A stretch of 33,638 nt of DNA from NCBI GenBank assembly GCA_013791935.1, contig VMSV01000159.1, positions 1 to 33,638 of the forward strand, in the 5' to 3' direction. The DNA is from Desulfobacteraceae bacterium (lineage in GTDB: Bacteria; Desulfobacterota; Desulfobacteria; Desulfobacterales; UBA5616). This document shows, piece by piece, positions 16,331 to 23,905 of the stretch. Each line of letters starts with the position of its first letter. Position 1 is the first letter of the stretch. Below the pieces are notes generated by a model. The model worked only from the letters and a program-made list of their open reading frames with translations, was not told the origin of the DNA and searched no databases. The position numbers and the translations under genes were made by a program.

Positions 16331-17271
16331 CGCTTGCTCCGAACCATCGCATCAATCAAGTTGTTGATCGTATTCAAATGAACCCTTTCCCATGCTTCAG
16401 GGCTGCTATTTGCATTGTGCGCTGCCAGAAGCACATTATCCATCTGGAGTAATGGGCTGTCTTTGGGTATAGGTTCGACTTCAAAAACATCTAAAGCGGC
16501 CCCGGCAATGCGCTTTTCTTTCAGGGCTTTAATTAAAGAAGCCTCATTAACCACGGGTCCCCTTGCAGTATTAATCAAATAGGCATTTGGCTTCATCATG
16601 GAGAACATAGCATCATTCATCAGGTGAAAACTGGTGGGATTGAGGTTGCAGTTAAGACTTATAAAATCGGCCTGTCGCAACAAGTCCTCCTTGGAAACCA
16701 TTTCGATTCCCGATTCTTCAATGAAATCGGAGGATATTTCCACAATATCGTTGCCCACAATACGCATTCCAAACGCCATCGCCCGGCGAACTACTGTCTT
16801 ACCGACATCACCTACACCGATTACACCCAGAGTGAATTCGCGGAGCGTTTTTCCGGGAATCTTTTGCCAAACGCCCTTTTTCATAAGCTGATCCTGCTTG
16901 ACCAAGTTTCTGGAAAAACAGAGCATATAACCCAGGACCGAGTCCGCTACCGGCTCGCTAAATGCATTCGGCGTATTGCGTATGGCGATTCCGAGCTGTT
17001 TACAAGCCTCAGAATCAATGGAATCTATTCCTGTTCCCCATTTCGAAATAACCTTTAACTTGGCGGCTGCCTCTAAGACCTTGGGTGTAAAACGGTCATC
17101 ACCGCAAATAACGCCATCGATATCCCTGATCCATTCAAGCAGATCCGCCTCCTCCATTCTTTCATTGACGGGCGGCGCTATGGTTTCAATGCTGTTTTCG
17201 GTAAAGATTTTTCGAAATCTTTCAATCACCGGTTGCATGTAGGGTGCTGATATCAATACTTTCCATTTCAT
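16327..17271 (-). CDS. D-2-hydroxyacid dehydrogenase (phosphoglycerate dehydrogenase-like)
   Basis: 314 aa, NAD-dependent. The cofactor loop is GVGDVG (152-157) with Asn-Asp at 174-175, and the catalytic triad is Arg237 (NTARGPVVNE), Glu266 (DVFEVEP) and His285 (LAAHNA). It lacks the C-terminal ACT domain of serine-pathway SerA, which fits a specialised role. Starts at ATG 17271 inside the last 50 bases of the cytidylyltransferase gene and ends in a four-base overlap with the SDR. Likely interconverts a 2-keto and a 2-hydroxy acid feeding the cassette. Confidence 0.92.
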   Translation of the reverse strand: MKWKVLISAPYMQPVIERFRKIFTENSIETIAPPVNERMEEADLLEWIRDIDGVICGDDRFTPKVLEAAAKLKVISKWGTGIDSIDSEACKQLGIAIRNTPNAFSEPVADSVLGYMLCFSRNLVKQDQLMKKGVWQKIPGKTLREFTLGVIGVGDVGKTVVRRAMAFGMRIVGNDIVEISSDFIEESGIEMVSKEDLLRQADFISLNCNLNPTSFHLMNDAMFSMMKPNAYLINTARGPVVNEASLIKALKEKRIAGAALDVFEVEPIPKDSPLLQMDNVLLAAHNANSSPEAWERVHLNTINNLIDAMVRSKR

Positions 17272-17980
17272 CGGCCAAGGCCTCCTTGTATTTATAATAT
17301 GTTTTGTGTAGAAATTCTGCTACTTTGAAATCCATTTCCTCATCAATATCAAAGGATTCAATCTTGTCGATTTCAAACATCAACGGATGAACGCCGATCC
17401 GGTTATTCCTCGTTTCCATCAAAGTCCGGGGGAAAATATACATGCATGAATTTTCTTCATATATTGGAGGAAGATCCTGGGTTCTCAATAAAATCTCAGG
17501 GTTGTGATTTACGGGTTTTCCTTTGGAATCCCATAGACGTACAGCCATTCGACTTACAGAAAAAAGGGAATCATATGTTGGATAATTATCAAAAAACTTT
17601 TGAATCGCCTCTGTGATGGTTTGATGACTCAAAAGAGGATTTGTGCTGTGGGTCTGAAGAAAATACTCACCTTCAATCCTGGAAATATCATATTTCAAGA
17701 CATCATTCATCGCAACCGTTCCATCTGAAAGGTGGGGCGGTCGATCGATAAGGATCACCCGGGGAAAGACATCGGAGACATCTTTTTTAATAACCGGGCT
17801 ATCAGTGTCGATGACGATCCGGGAGATAAGAGGGCACGCCAATAAACTTCTTACGATATGGCGATAGAGCGGTTCTCCTGCAAACGACCTGTAATTTTTA
17901 CCCGCCACCCGCTCACTATTGTGACGCATGGGTACAAGGGCTGCAATCTTTGGTATTAAATGAGACGGGTCATGTCGCAT
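17222..17980 (-). CDS. NeuA-like acylneuraminate cytidylyltransferase
   Basis: 252 aa of the CMP-NeuAc/CMP-Kdo synthetase family, which couples CTP to a sugar acid with release of pyrophosphate. The nucleotide loop is ALVPMRHNSERVAGKN (residues 14-29), followed by VIDTDSP, FLQTHSTNPLL and a C-terminal metal region ESFDIDEEMDF. The loop differs from the PARGGSK form of classical NeuA, so the acid activated need not be sialic acid. No NeuB/NeuC-type synthase lies in the window. It sits 36 bases after one DUF115 gene and overlaps the dehydrogenase gene by 50 bases. Confidence 0.88.
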   Translation of the reverse strand: MRHDPSHLIPKIAALVPMRHNSERVAGKNYRSFAGEPLYRHIVRSLLACPLISRIVIDTDSPVIKKDVSDVFPRVILIDRPPHLSDGTVAMNDVLKYDISRIEGEYFLQTHSTNPLLSHQTITEAIQKFFDNYPTYDSLFSVSRMAVRLWDSKGKPVNHNPEILLRTQDLPPIYEENSCMYIFPRTLMETRNNRIGVHPLMFEIDKIESFDIDEEMDFKVAEFLHKTYYKYKEALADEMESIDISTLHATGD

Positions 17981-18016
17981 TGTGAAAAATCCTTTTGCCG
18001 CGGTGATTCGGGGTCT

Positions 18017-18823
18017 TCAATGTAAAATAGTATGTTGTTTTGTTTGACAGGTTGCGAGCGCCTGCTCATATGATATTTTTGGGAAAATGGATAGTTTCCC
18101 GTCTACTGTTGCGTCATAAATACTACGACCGGCCCTCTCAAAATAAAAACGCGCCATCTGAAACGACAGCTCTGAACCTGGGAGGTCGGGATTGTGCCAT
18201 TTATGATTTCCGAAATAACGGGCATCGAAATGATTTGTGTCTTCGCCGGTCAGAAGACGTTCTTCATTGGGATTGCCTGAAAAATTATAGTTATGATCTA
18301 CACCGATTAAAAATACCCGGCTAAAACCCATGTAGTAAGCAATCTGCATGGCCACATAAGTCACCGTATAGCCCTCACAGATTTCTTTTATTATATCCCC
18401 TCCGTCAAACCTGTGCGTTCCCCCTGTCATGATGAAATAGATATGCTCGCATGCTTTTATAAATTTACCCGCCACATGATAGGGCAGAAAGGACGGGCAA
18501 GATAACAATTCGAATTCTTTTGCACTTTGTTCAATCACCAAAGGGTTCACCGCCACATGGTAGCTGAGACCCAAATCAATTTTTTCAAAAAGCAGATAAA
18601 TTTTGTTCAGGCCGAAGGTATAGTAATCCTTAAGCGGTTTCAGATCCATGTGTTTAAGGCTTGGTCCGTTGCCGATAATGAAACAATCTGAGTTCCGATG
18701 AATATCCCTGAATTTCAACAATCGCTTCGATTGTCTGAAATACCAATTTCGATATTCAGGGGCTTTATAATATTGTGCATATATCTGGACTCGTTTCAGC
18801 AAAAATTCCAGTAAATTTTTCAC
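18017..18823 (-). CDS. DUF115 / Maf-like protein (MptE-like fold), copy B
   Basis: 268 aa, paralogue of the 14743-15558 protein. Shared motifs: CFIIGNGPSLKHMD (47-60), TFGLNKIYLLFE, VAVNPLVIEQSAKE, GYTVTYVAMQ (151-160), IGVDH (173-177), NHFDARYF, KWHNPDLPGSE and GKLSIF. No signal peptide or membrane segment. Overlaps the upstream cyclase gene by four bases. The two copies bracket the cytidylyltransferase, dehydrogenase and SDR genes, which suggests that both act on the same activated product, perhaps on different acceptors or linkages (inference). Confidence 0.8.
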   Translation of the reverse strand: MKNLLEFLLKRVQIYAQYYKAPEYRNWYFRQSKRLLKFRDIHRNSDCFIIGNGPSLKHMDLKPLKDYYTFGLNKIYLLFEKIDLGLSYHVAVNPLVIEQSAKEFELLSCPSFLPYHVAGKFIKACEHIYFIMTGGTHRFDGGDIIKEICEGYTVTYVAMQIAYYMGFSRVFLIGVDHNYNFSGNPNEERLLTGEDTNHFDARYFGNHKWHNPDLPGSELSFQMARFYFERAGRSIYDATVDGKLSIFPKISYEQALATCQTKQHTILH

Positions 18824-19467
18824 CAGAGATCTCCCTCTATCAATACCGCTCTTGCTGGAGCAGCCTCAGCCTCCGGAATATTGAGTGGGAGTGCGACCAA
18901 CATGTAAAGTCCTCCAGCTATTTTTCTCAAGTCCAACCCTTCAAGGATAAGCGTTTCAGCCGCCAGTAAAATCTGATGGGTCTCATTATCCTCTGCCTCA
19001 ATGCTTTGGATAGAAAGATAATCGATCCCCACCAGATCGATATTTTTCTCTACAATCCATTTGGCGCTTTCAGGGCTTAATGCAATATGATCATTTCGAA
19101 AAACATTCTGCACCACCATATTTTCATATGAGTTTCGCGTTTTGAAGAGTATCTTCCGGCATCCTGAGGGAATTTCGATTTGATTCAAAAAATCAGGTTG
19201 TATGTGTTCAGTTCCAGTGTATTCAATGACGAGCGCTTTTCCAATGCATCTTTCAAGAAAGATGTTTTCGATGCGCCTGCCTTCATGATGAAAATGAAGG
19301 GGCATATCGAAATGGGTTCCGCAATGACTATTCAGCCGAAGAGAGCTCTCATTGACGCCCTTTTCCCCGATGGTTTTTTCCCATTTCAGATGAAACCTTT
19401 CGCTGCCGGGCCAGGTTGGTGTTTCGGCAGAAAGCGTGATCGATATGTCGTATATATGTACGGTCAA
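18820..19467 (-). CDS. Cyclase-family metal hydrolase (kynurenine formamidase-like)
   Basis: 215 aa of the PF04199-type cyclase family. The metal-binding motif is HCGTHFDMPLHF (His48, His52, Asp54, His58), with a downstream IDYLSIQ and a GLDL near residue 190. Members hydrolyse amides, lactones or related bonds; kynurenine formamidase is the best known. No tryptophan-catabolism gene is nearby, and it sits in four-base overlaps with both the GT2 gene upstream and the DUF115 gene downstream, so a role in the acidic-sugar cassette (deformylation or ring opening of an intermediate) is more likely. That role is inference. Confidence 0.88.
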   Translation of the reverse strand: MTVHIYDISITLSAETPTWPGSERFHLKWEKTIGEKGVNESSLRLNSHCGTHFDMPLHFHHEGRRIENIFLERCIGKALVIEYTGTEHIQPDFLNQIEIPSGCRKILFKTRNSYENMVVQNVFRNDHIALSPESAKWIVEKNIDLVGIDYLSIQSIEAEDNETHQILLAAETLILEGLDLRKIAGGLYMLVALPLNIPEAEAAPARAVLIEGDLW

Positions 19468-20438
19468 AGGGGACCCTCCACCTGCCTTTTCCGGGATCCG
19501 AAGATACGGACCTTTCTGGGGTAATAAAATTTTTGCCGCAACTCTTCCGAGACAGGTTTTCTGATATTATACCCCTTGTAGGTCCCCCAAAACTGAGATA
19601 GACGCATCTCGGGAATGGAGATGATATTTTTCAGGAATAGACCGTTCTGAACAGCGTGGACAAAATCACTCAGCGTGTTTAAAGAAAACCATTTAATAAA
19701 ATCCAGAAACGTGAATACTTCTTGAGGGTAAATTGCTTTCATGGCGATTGCTTCACGTTCATATCTTCTGAATAGTTTTGCAAAGTTCTCGTCATGGAGA
19801 TGAAAAATCATAGCGTTAGACTCGTAGTAAACAAAATACCCCAGGGAAATTAAATTCCTGGCCCAGTCGATATCCTCCAGACCCGTGAGGACATCACTAT
19901 ACTTAATCCGCTTCCAGAGGCTTTTCCGGATCGCGGCATTGGCGTTGTTACAAAAGGGGGAATTCCTTTTTCCACTCCCTTCGTCTGGAAACCATTGCAC
20001 AAAAATCTGCTGTTCGGAATAACGGCTGTCATTATTACCCCTCTGTTTACCATAAACCACTGCAACCGCCTCATCATCAAATGGTCTTATTAAATTTTCG
20101 AGCCAGTATTCATCGGCGGGATAACAGTGCGCACTGATGAAAGCGCAGTATTCGCCTGATGACGCCTCAATTCCTTTATTCAGAGAATATCCAAAGGAAA
20201 ATTTTTCAGAAGGAATACATATTATTTTCGCATTCGACCTTGAAGCAATAGTAAGAGTGCTATCGGTTGAACCCGAATCGACGATTATAACTTCATATCT
20301 GAAAGTAGTTCTCTGAATACGTATCCCATCCAGAAGCCGCTGAATATGTTTCTCCTCGTTATAGGCTCGAATAACAATCGAAACCTTAATATTATTACTC
20401 AAGTTTCGCACCCTGTTTGTGAATATATCTGGTTGCAT
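19464..20438 (-). CDS. Glycosyltransferase family 2, N-terminus rewritten by an inserted element
   Basis: 324 aa, GT-A fold. KVSIVIRAYNEEKHI begins the domain at residue ~18, followed by IIVDSGSTDST and CAFISAHCYPADEYW at the DxD position (SAH form, seen in other GT2 enzymes), and GLEDIDWARNL. The first ~14 residues (MQPDIFTNRVRNLS) are encoded by the mobile element at 20397-20636; the ATG at 20438 has no visible ribosome binding site. Removing the element restores ATG-AAT-AAT-AAT-AAT-ATT-AAG, that is MNNNNIKVS, starting within the stop of the upstream GT gene. Ends in an ATGA overlap with the cyclase gene. Confidence 0.9.
   Translation of the reverse strand: MQPDIFTNRVRNLSNNIKVSIVIRAYNEEKHIQRLLDGIRIQRTTFRYEVIIVDSGSTDSTLTIASRSNAKIICIPSEKFSFGYSLNKGIEASSGEYCAFISAHCYPADEYWLENLIRPFDDEAVAVVYGKQRGNNDSRYSEQQIFVQWFPDEGSGKRNSPFCNNANAAIRKSLWKRIKYSDVLTGLEDIDWARNLISLGYFVYYESNAMIFHLHDENFAKLFRRYEREAIAMKAIYPQEVFTFLDFIKWFSLNTLSDFVHAVQNGLFLKNIISIPEMRLSQFWGTYKGYNIRKPVSEELRQKFYYPRKVRIFGSRKRQVEGPL
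20397..20413. repeat. Left terminal inverted repeat of the MITE-like element
   Basis: ACTCAAGTTTCGCACCC, exact reverse complement of 20620-20636. It lies inside the current coding frame of the 19464-20438 gene, where on the minus strand it encodes residues 9-14 (RVRNLS). Confidence 0.9.
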
Positions 20439-20474
20439 TTAAACACGTTATTGACTCAATTTTATGAGTAAAGA

Positions 20475-20554
20475 GAATACAGAATTAAGGAGACAGAATT
20501 CAGAATATGAATAGGAATATTCCTTATTTATTCTGACTACTGAATTCTGTATTC
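20475..20554. repeat. Imperfect palindrome with heptamer repeats inside the element
   Basis: GAATACAGAATT (20475-20486) is the exact reverse complement of AATTCTGTATTC (20543-20554), and the centre is the 12-bp palindrome AGGAATATTCCT (20513-20524). Heptamers GACTACT, GAATTCT, GTATTCT and GACTTCT run through 20535-20562. The transcript could form a long hairpin between two co-transcribed genes. There is no T-run that would make it a standard terminator. Confidence 0.75.
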
Positions 20555-20619
20555 TGACTTCTTTTACGCACCTGTTATCCTGTTTGCCATCAGCATTGAA
20601 CATTTGTTTTCAAAATTGG

Positions 20620-20636
20620 GGGTGCGAAACTTGAGT
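20620..20636. repeat. Right terminal inverted repeat of the MITE-like element
   Basis: GGGTGCGAAACTTGAGT, followed at once by TATTATT (20637-20643), the same seven bases that precede the left end at 20390-20396. Confidence 0.9.
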
Positions 20637-20648
20637 TATTATTATTAT

Positions 20649-21680
20649 TCATGGCTCATGACGCTCCGCTGTTAAATTGTGAAGCGTGACCCATCCAGAC
20701 CGGTTAAAATCCAGAAATAAACGGTCATAGTTTTTCCTGATTCGCATCAGCGCCCATATAAAACCGAATGAACGTTCGATCATCAAAACTTCATGATCGC
20801 CTTCACAGGAACAAAAGGTTGCTAAAAGCAACTTCATGGGGCTTTTCATCATACCCATAAATAACGCAATAATTTGTCGCCGCCAAAAGTCTTTTTTTCT
20901 TGTTATAGCCAGATAATATGGCCTGAGCGTGGGATCAGAAGCGCCAACGCCCCGCAACAATCGTCGAAGGTATTTCCAGTTGAGACGTTCTGGCGGCATA
21001 TAATGTTTCAATGTCAATTTTGGCTCATACCATAATTTCCATCCACGCAGACGCATTGCCAAACACATTTCATAATCTTCACCCCGCATGATGACTTTTT
21101 CACCCCTGGCGCCGATAACCATAGGGCGGAACCCTGCATCCAACAAATCCTGAAGAGCAAATCTGCGAACGATTAGACCGGCCGACCACAAAACACCTCT
21201 GTTCTCAGTTACATCCCCCGGTTCTTCAGATTGGGGTCCTACGGCATAACTGCGTTGATATTTTTCAAACCACCAGGGTAACGCAATATCTGATACAACC
21301 TCATTCAAGCTCCCACAGGCCCCTACTTCCGAATGCCGCTGCATGAATTCGAAACCCGTGCTGGCATAATCGGAAGCAACCCAGTTGTCATCATCGATGA
21401 AGCAGATAAATTCATATTTCGCTTCTTCAAATCCCTTATATCGAGCATAACCGATACCTATCCTCGGTTCAGTTATCACCCGCATGGTTGTGGGCTTTCC
21501 TATTCGATCCCAGATGGATAAGGCGCACTGGCCAGTATCATCAGTCGAAGCATTGTCAACTATTATAACTTCCCACAGGATTTCCTGCTGGATATTTTGT
21601 GCGGCCAAATGGGATAGTGTCGATGTCAACCGCTTACTACTATTATGGCAGCAAATGATGAAACTTAACCCCGGCTCCAA
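20649..21680 (-). CDS. Glycosyltransferase family 2
   Basis: 343 aa when started at TTG 21680. GLSFIICCHNSSKRLTSTL opens the GT-A domain, then IIVDNASTDDTGQ and the DxD region CFIDDDNWVASDY, followed by MRGEDYEMCLAMRLRG, the acidic ED motif before the acceptor side. The frame is open further upstream to 21794 but that would overlap the preceding gene by over 100 bases; the TTG has AAGGAG six bases before it and lies 10 bases after the previous stop. The stop TGA (20649-20651) overlaps an ATG that was the original start of the next gene before the 240-bp insertion. Confidence 0.88.
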   Translation of the reverse strand: MEPGLSFIICCHNSSKRLTSTLSHLAAQNIQQEILWEVIIVDNASTDDTGQCALSIWDRIGKPTTMRVITEPRIGIGYARYKGFEEAKYEFICFIDDDNWVASDYASTGFEFMQRHSEVGACGSLNEVVSDIALPWWFEKYQRSYAVGPQSEEPGDVTENRGVLWSAGLIVRRFALQDLLDAGFRPMVIGARGEKVIMRGEDYEMCLAMRLRGWKLWYEPKLTLKHYMPPERLNWKYLRRLLRGVGASDPTLRPYYLAITRKKDFWRRQIIALFMGMMKSPMKLLLATFCSCEGDHEVLMIERSFGFIWALMRIRKNYDRLFLDFNRSGWVTLHNLTAERHEP

Positions 21681-21686
21681 GTTCTT

Positions 21687-21692
21687 CTCCTT
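21687..21692 (-). promoter_or_regulatory. Ribosome binding site fixing a TTG start
   Basis: AAGGAG on the minus strand, six bases before TTG 21680. It favours a TTG start at 21680 over the long upstream extension to 21794. Confidence 0.65.
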
Positions 21693-22452
21693 AAAATAAT
21701 TTATGATATGTTCGCTTAAAAGCGATTTCCACCCGACTCGGCAACGACAGTTGTTTTCGGTATTTTTCCAAGACCGCCTTGAATCGAGGGACACACTGCC
21801 CGCTTTCCAAGTCCATCATGGTTTTAGTCCCGCGAATTTTCCTGTAATTTCCCCAAACTTCATCGACATAAGTGACATTAGCCTGCTGAACCGCCCGAGT
21901 TAAAAAGTCAATATCGAGGGAATAATGTTCCTCTGAATCATACATTCCAATTTTATCATGTAGCGATTTATGATAGAAGTACTGAGAAGGATTTGTCGGA
22001 TAAGGGTTGATTGTCCATCCCATCATTAAGTCAACGATCTTTAATTTTGAAGGTTTGTTAATTTCAACAATTTTTTCATGGTCATCCCACACATTGCAGT
22101 TTCCGACCAGCAAAGCTGGTTCTTTAAGTGTTTTAAATCGCGCAACAATCCTATCCAATATATCCGGCTGATAAAAATCGTCTGCATTCAGGACCCCCAA
22201 GATAGAGCTGTTCGTCATGGCGATCCCCTTGTTCATTGCATCTGCTTGCCCCCTGTCCTTTTCCGAAAGCCAGCTGATATGCGAATATTTTTCAGCATAA
22301 CTGCGAACAAGATCCACAGTTCCATCTGTAGAGCCACCATCCAGGATGATGTGTTCACAATCAGGGCACTGCTGGGAGATCACGTTTTTAACGCAAAATT
22401 CTATAAAACGAATACCGTTTAACACAGGGGTGATTATGGATATTTGGCTCAT
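21691..22452 (-). CDS. Glycosyltransferase family 2
   Basis: 253 aa, compact GT-A enzyme. ISIITPVLNGIRFIEFCV starts the fold, followed by IILDGGSTDGTVDLV, a KDRGQADAMNKG motif and LNADDFYQPDILD as the DxD site. This short type with GQADAMNKGI is common among polysaccharide GT2 enzymes and is usually soluble. Lies 22 bases after the 474-aa GT2 gene and 10 bases before the next one, part of a run of GT2 genes. Confidence 0.9.
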   Translation of the reverse strand: MSQISIITPVLNGIRFIEFCVKNVISQQCPDCEHIILDGGSTDGTVDLVRSYAEKYSHISWLSEKDRGQADAMNKGIAMTNSSILGVLNADDFYQPDILDRIVARFKTLKEPALLVGNCNVWDDHEKIVEINKPSKLKIVDLMMGWTINPYPTNPSQYFYHKSLHDKIGMYDSEEHYSLDIDFLTRAVQQANVTYVDEVWGNYRKIRGTKTMMDLESGQCVPRFKAVLEKYRKQLSLPSRVEIAFKRTYHKLF

Positions 22453-22474
22453 TAATAACTCTTTGCCGTGCTGC

Positions 22475-23899
22475 TTATTTTATGATTAATAACGATAGGC
22501 TAATGGTCATCACAACAAGTCCTGCCGTATAAAGCGAAAGCAGCCCGAATAATAACACGACCCGCTTTTCATGGGCCAACAGTCGGTTGAGAGACCCTGT
22601 AATAACGCCTTTCAGTCCATGCCAAATATACATCCTGAACAGGATCAGCAGACGGTTCAACAATCGGCTTGCTATCGAACCGGAATGGACCCTTTGATAA
22701 ACAAGAATTGGTTGAATGTAACGGCTTTCTTGACATATTTTCATCATAGCTCTCACATTTTGCGACTTACCTTCAAATCGCTTGTCAAGGTCCTCAAAAA
22801 AACGAACGACATTTTTGTGTATCTGAGGCCAAATCACATAAAGCCAGTCACGTTCATGCTTACATAATGCGCGTGCGGCGGAAGATTTCAAAAGGGATTC
22901 TAACTTCTTAAGGTCCATGGTTTCGATTGCATAGCAGCTGATGTCTGATATTACGGTATCTGCAACTGCATAGTCTCCAGCAGCAATGGCCATAAACGCC
23001 GTACTTAAAGCCCGCTGGCTCATGCTGATATGACAAAGCGCCTTGCCGAAACCATCCCGACATTCCTTGATCCCGAGTTCGCTTGGAGAGGAAATTCTTT
23101 GAGTGACAATTTTGCATTGATTAAAATGGGTCAACAGCCTTGAGCGAACGGCGCTTTCAGGGTGTTGGGTATAGCCGATCTTGCACCCCCCCACAAACCG
23201 GAAATAACCCCCGGAACGCATCATACGATGCCAGAGATCGTAGTCCTCCGCTGGAGATATCATCTCATCAAAACCACCCGATTCCTGAAAATGCAATTTA
23301 CTTACAATCGAGCATGAAGGGAGGAAAATGCAATCGTGATAATGGGAGAAATATACTCTTCCACTGGAGCTCAATTTGTTATAAATAAGGCCAAAGCCCA
23401 TCTTTTTGCCATTGTCGGTAATCATTTCAGCGGGGCAAAACACGCCGAGCATTTCAGGACTCCAATACTCCTGAATAGCCTTGACTCTTTCAGTCAAGCT
23501 GTTTTCGTATAAAAGATCATCTGCGTCCAGAAAAGCAATCCATTCACCCCTTGCAGCCTTAACGCCATTGTTTCTAGCTGCGGCCACTCCTTGGTTGGCC
23601 TGCTTTATGTTCCGAATGAATTTATATTTTTGCTCATATTCTGCTATTATTTCAGGCGACCTGTCGGTACTCCCATCGTCTACTATTAGGATTTCAAAAT
23701 TAGGGTATTTTTGTTGAAGGACTGAATTGATCGTTTTCGCCAATGTTTTCTGCGCATTGAAGCAAGGAATGACAATGGAAATCAGGATATTTTCCATTGT
23801 CAGATCCATTCTCTGGTTTTGCCCATCACGCCTTTTACAGCAATCATCTGTATTCCTTTTGCCCAATGCAAACGCAACGATTTGTTTTAGACGCCCCAT
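22475..23899 (-). CDS. Glycosyltransferase family 2 with long C-terminal region
   Basis: 474 aa. The GT-A domain starts ISIVIPCFNAQKTLAKTI around residue 40, with ILIVDDGSTDRSPEII, NNGVKAARGEWIAFLDADD (DxD) and SPAEDYDLWHRMM. The second half (about 290-430) is helical with no motif I recognise, and the C-terminus ends in a hydrophobic helix (VVLLFGLLSLYTAGLVVMTI), a likely membrane anchor. The start is unsure: ATG 23899 gives 34 extra residues rich in Lys/Arg/Cys; ATG 23797 (MENILISIV) would begin right at the domain. Neither has a strong ribosome binding site. Confidence 0.87.
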   Translation of the reverse strand: MGRLKQIVAFALGKRNTDDCCKRRDGQNQRMDLTMENILISIVIPCFNAQKTLAKTINSVLQQKYPNFEILIVDDGSTDRSPEIIAEYEQKYKFIRNIKQANQGVAAARNNGVKAARGEWIAFLDADDLLYENSLTERVKAIQEYWSPEMLGVFCPAEMITDNGKKMGFGLIYNKLSSSGRVYFSHYHDCIFLPSCSIVSKLHFQESGGFDEMISPAEDYDLWHRMMRSGGYFRFVGGCKIGYTQHPESAVRSRLLTHFNQCKIVTQRISSPSELGIKECRDGFGKALCHISMSQRALSTAFMAIAAGDYAVADTVISDISCYAIETMDLKKLESLLKSSAARALCKHERDWLYVIWPQIHKNVVRFFEDLDKRFEGKSQNVRAMMKICQESRYIQPILVYQRVHSGSIASRLLNRLLILFRMYIWHGLKGVITGSLNRLLAHEKRVVLLFGLLSLYTAGLVVMTISLSLLIIK

Positions 23900-23905
23900 A
23901 AAATT

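Larger units (their letters stand above)
20397..20636. mobile_element. 240-bp MITE-like element inserted at a glycosyltransferase gene start
   Basis: The ends are perfect 17-bp inverted repeats (ACTCAAGTTTCGCACCC at 20397-20413, its reverse complement at 20620-20636). They are flanked directly by TATTATT on both sides (20390-20396 and 20637-20643), which fits a 7-bp target duplication, although the site is AT-rich and repetitive. No transposase frame fits inside. The interior holds an imperfect palindrome and GNNTTCT heptamers. Excision in silico with one target copy recreates an ATGA overlap between the two GT2 genes and a normal N-terminus, which is strong evidence of insertion. The parent IS family is not identified. 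Confidence 0.85.

Noticed and set aside
20397-20636. Invertible promoter (phase-variation switch) as in Bacteroides polysaccharide loci
   Set aside because: Size and repeats fit an invertible segment, but one repeat lies in coding sequence, no recombinase gene is nearby, and the flanking 7-bp duplications plus the clean restored gene junction fit an insertion better.
21681-21794. N-terminal extension of the 20649-21680 glycosyltransferase
   Set aside because: It would overlap the preceding intact GT2 gene by over 100 bases and has no ribosome binding site, while TTG 21680 has AAGGAG at the right distance.
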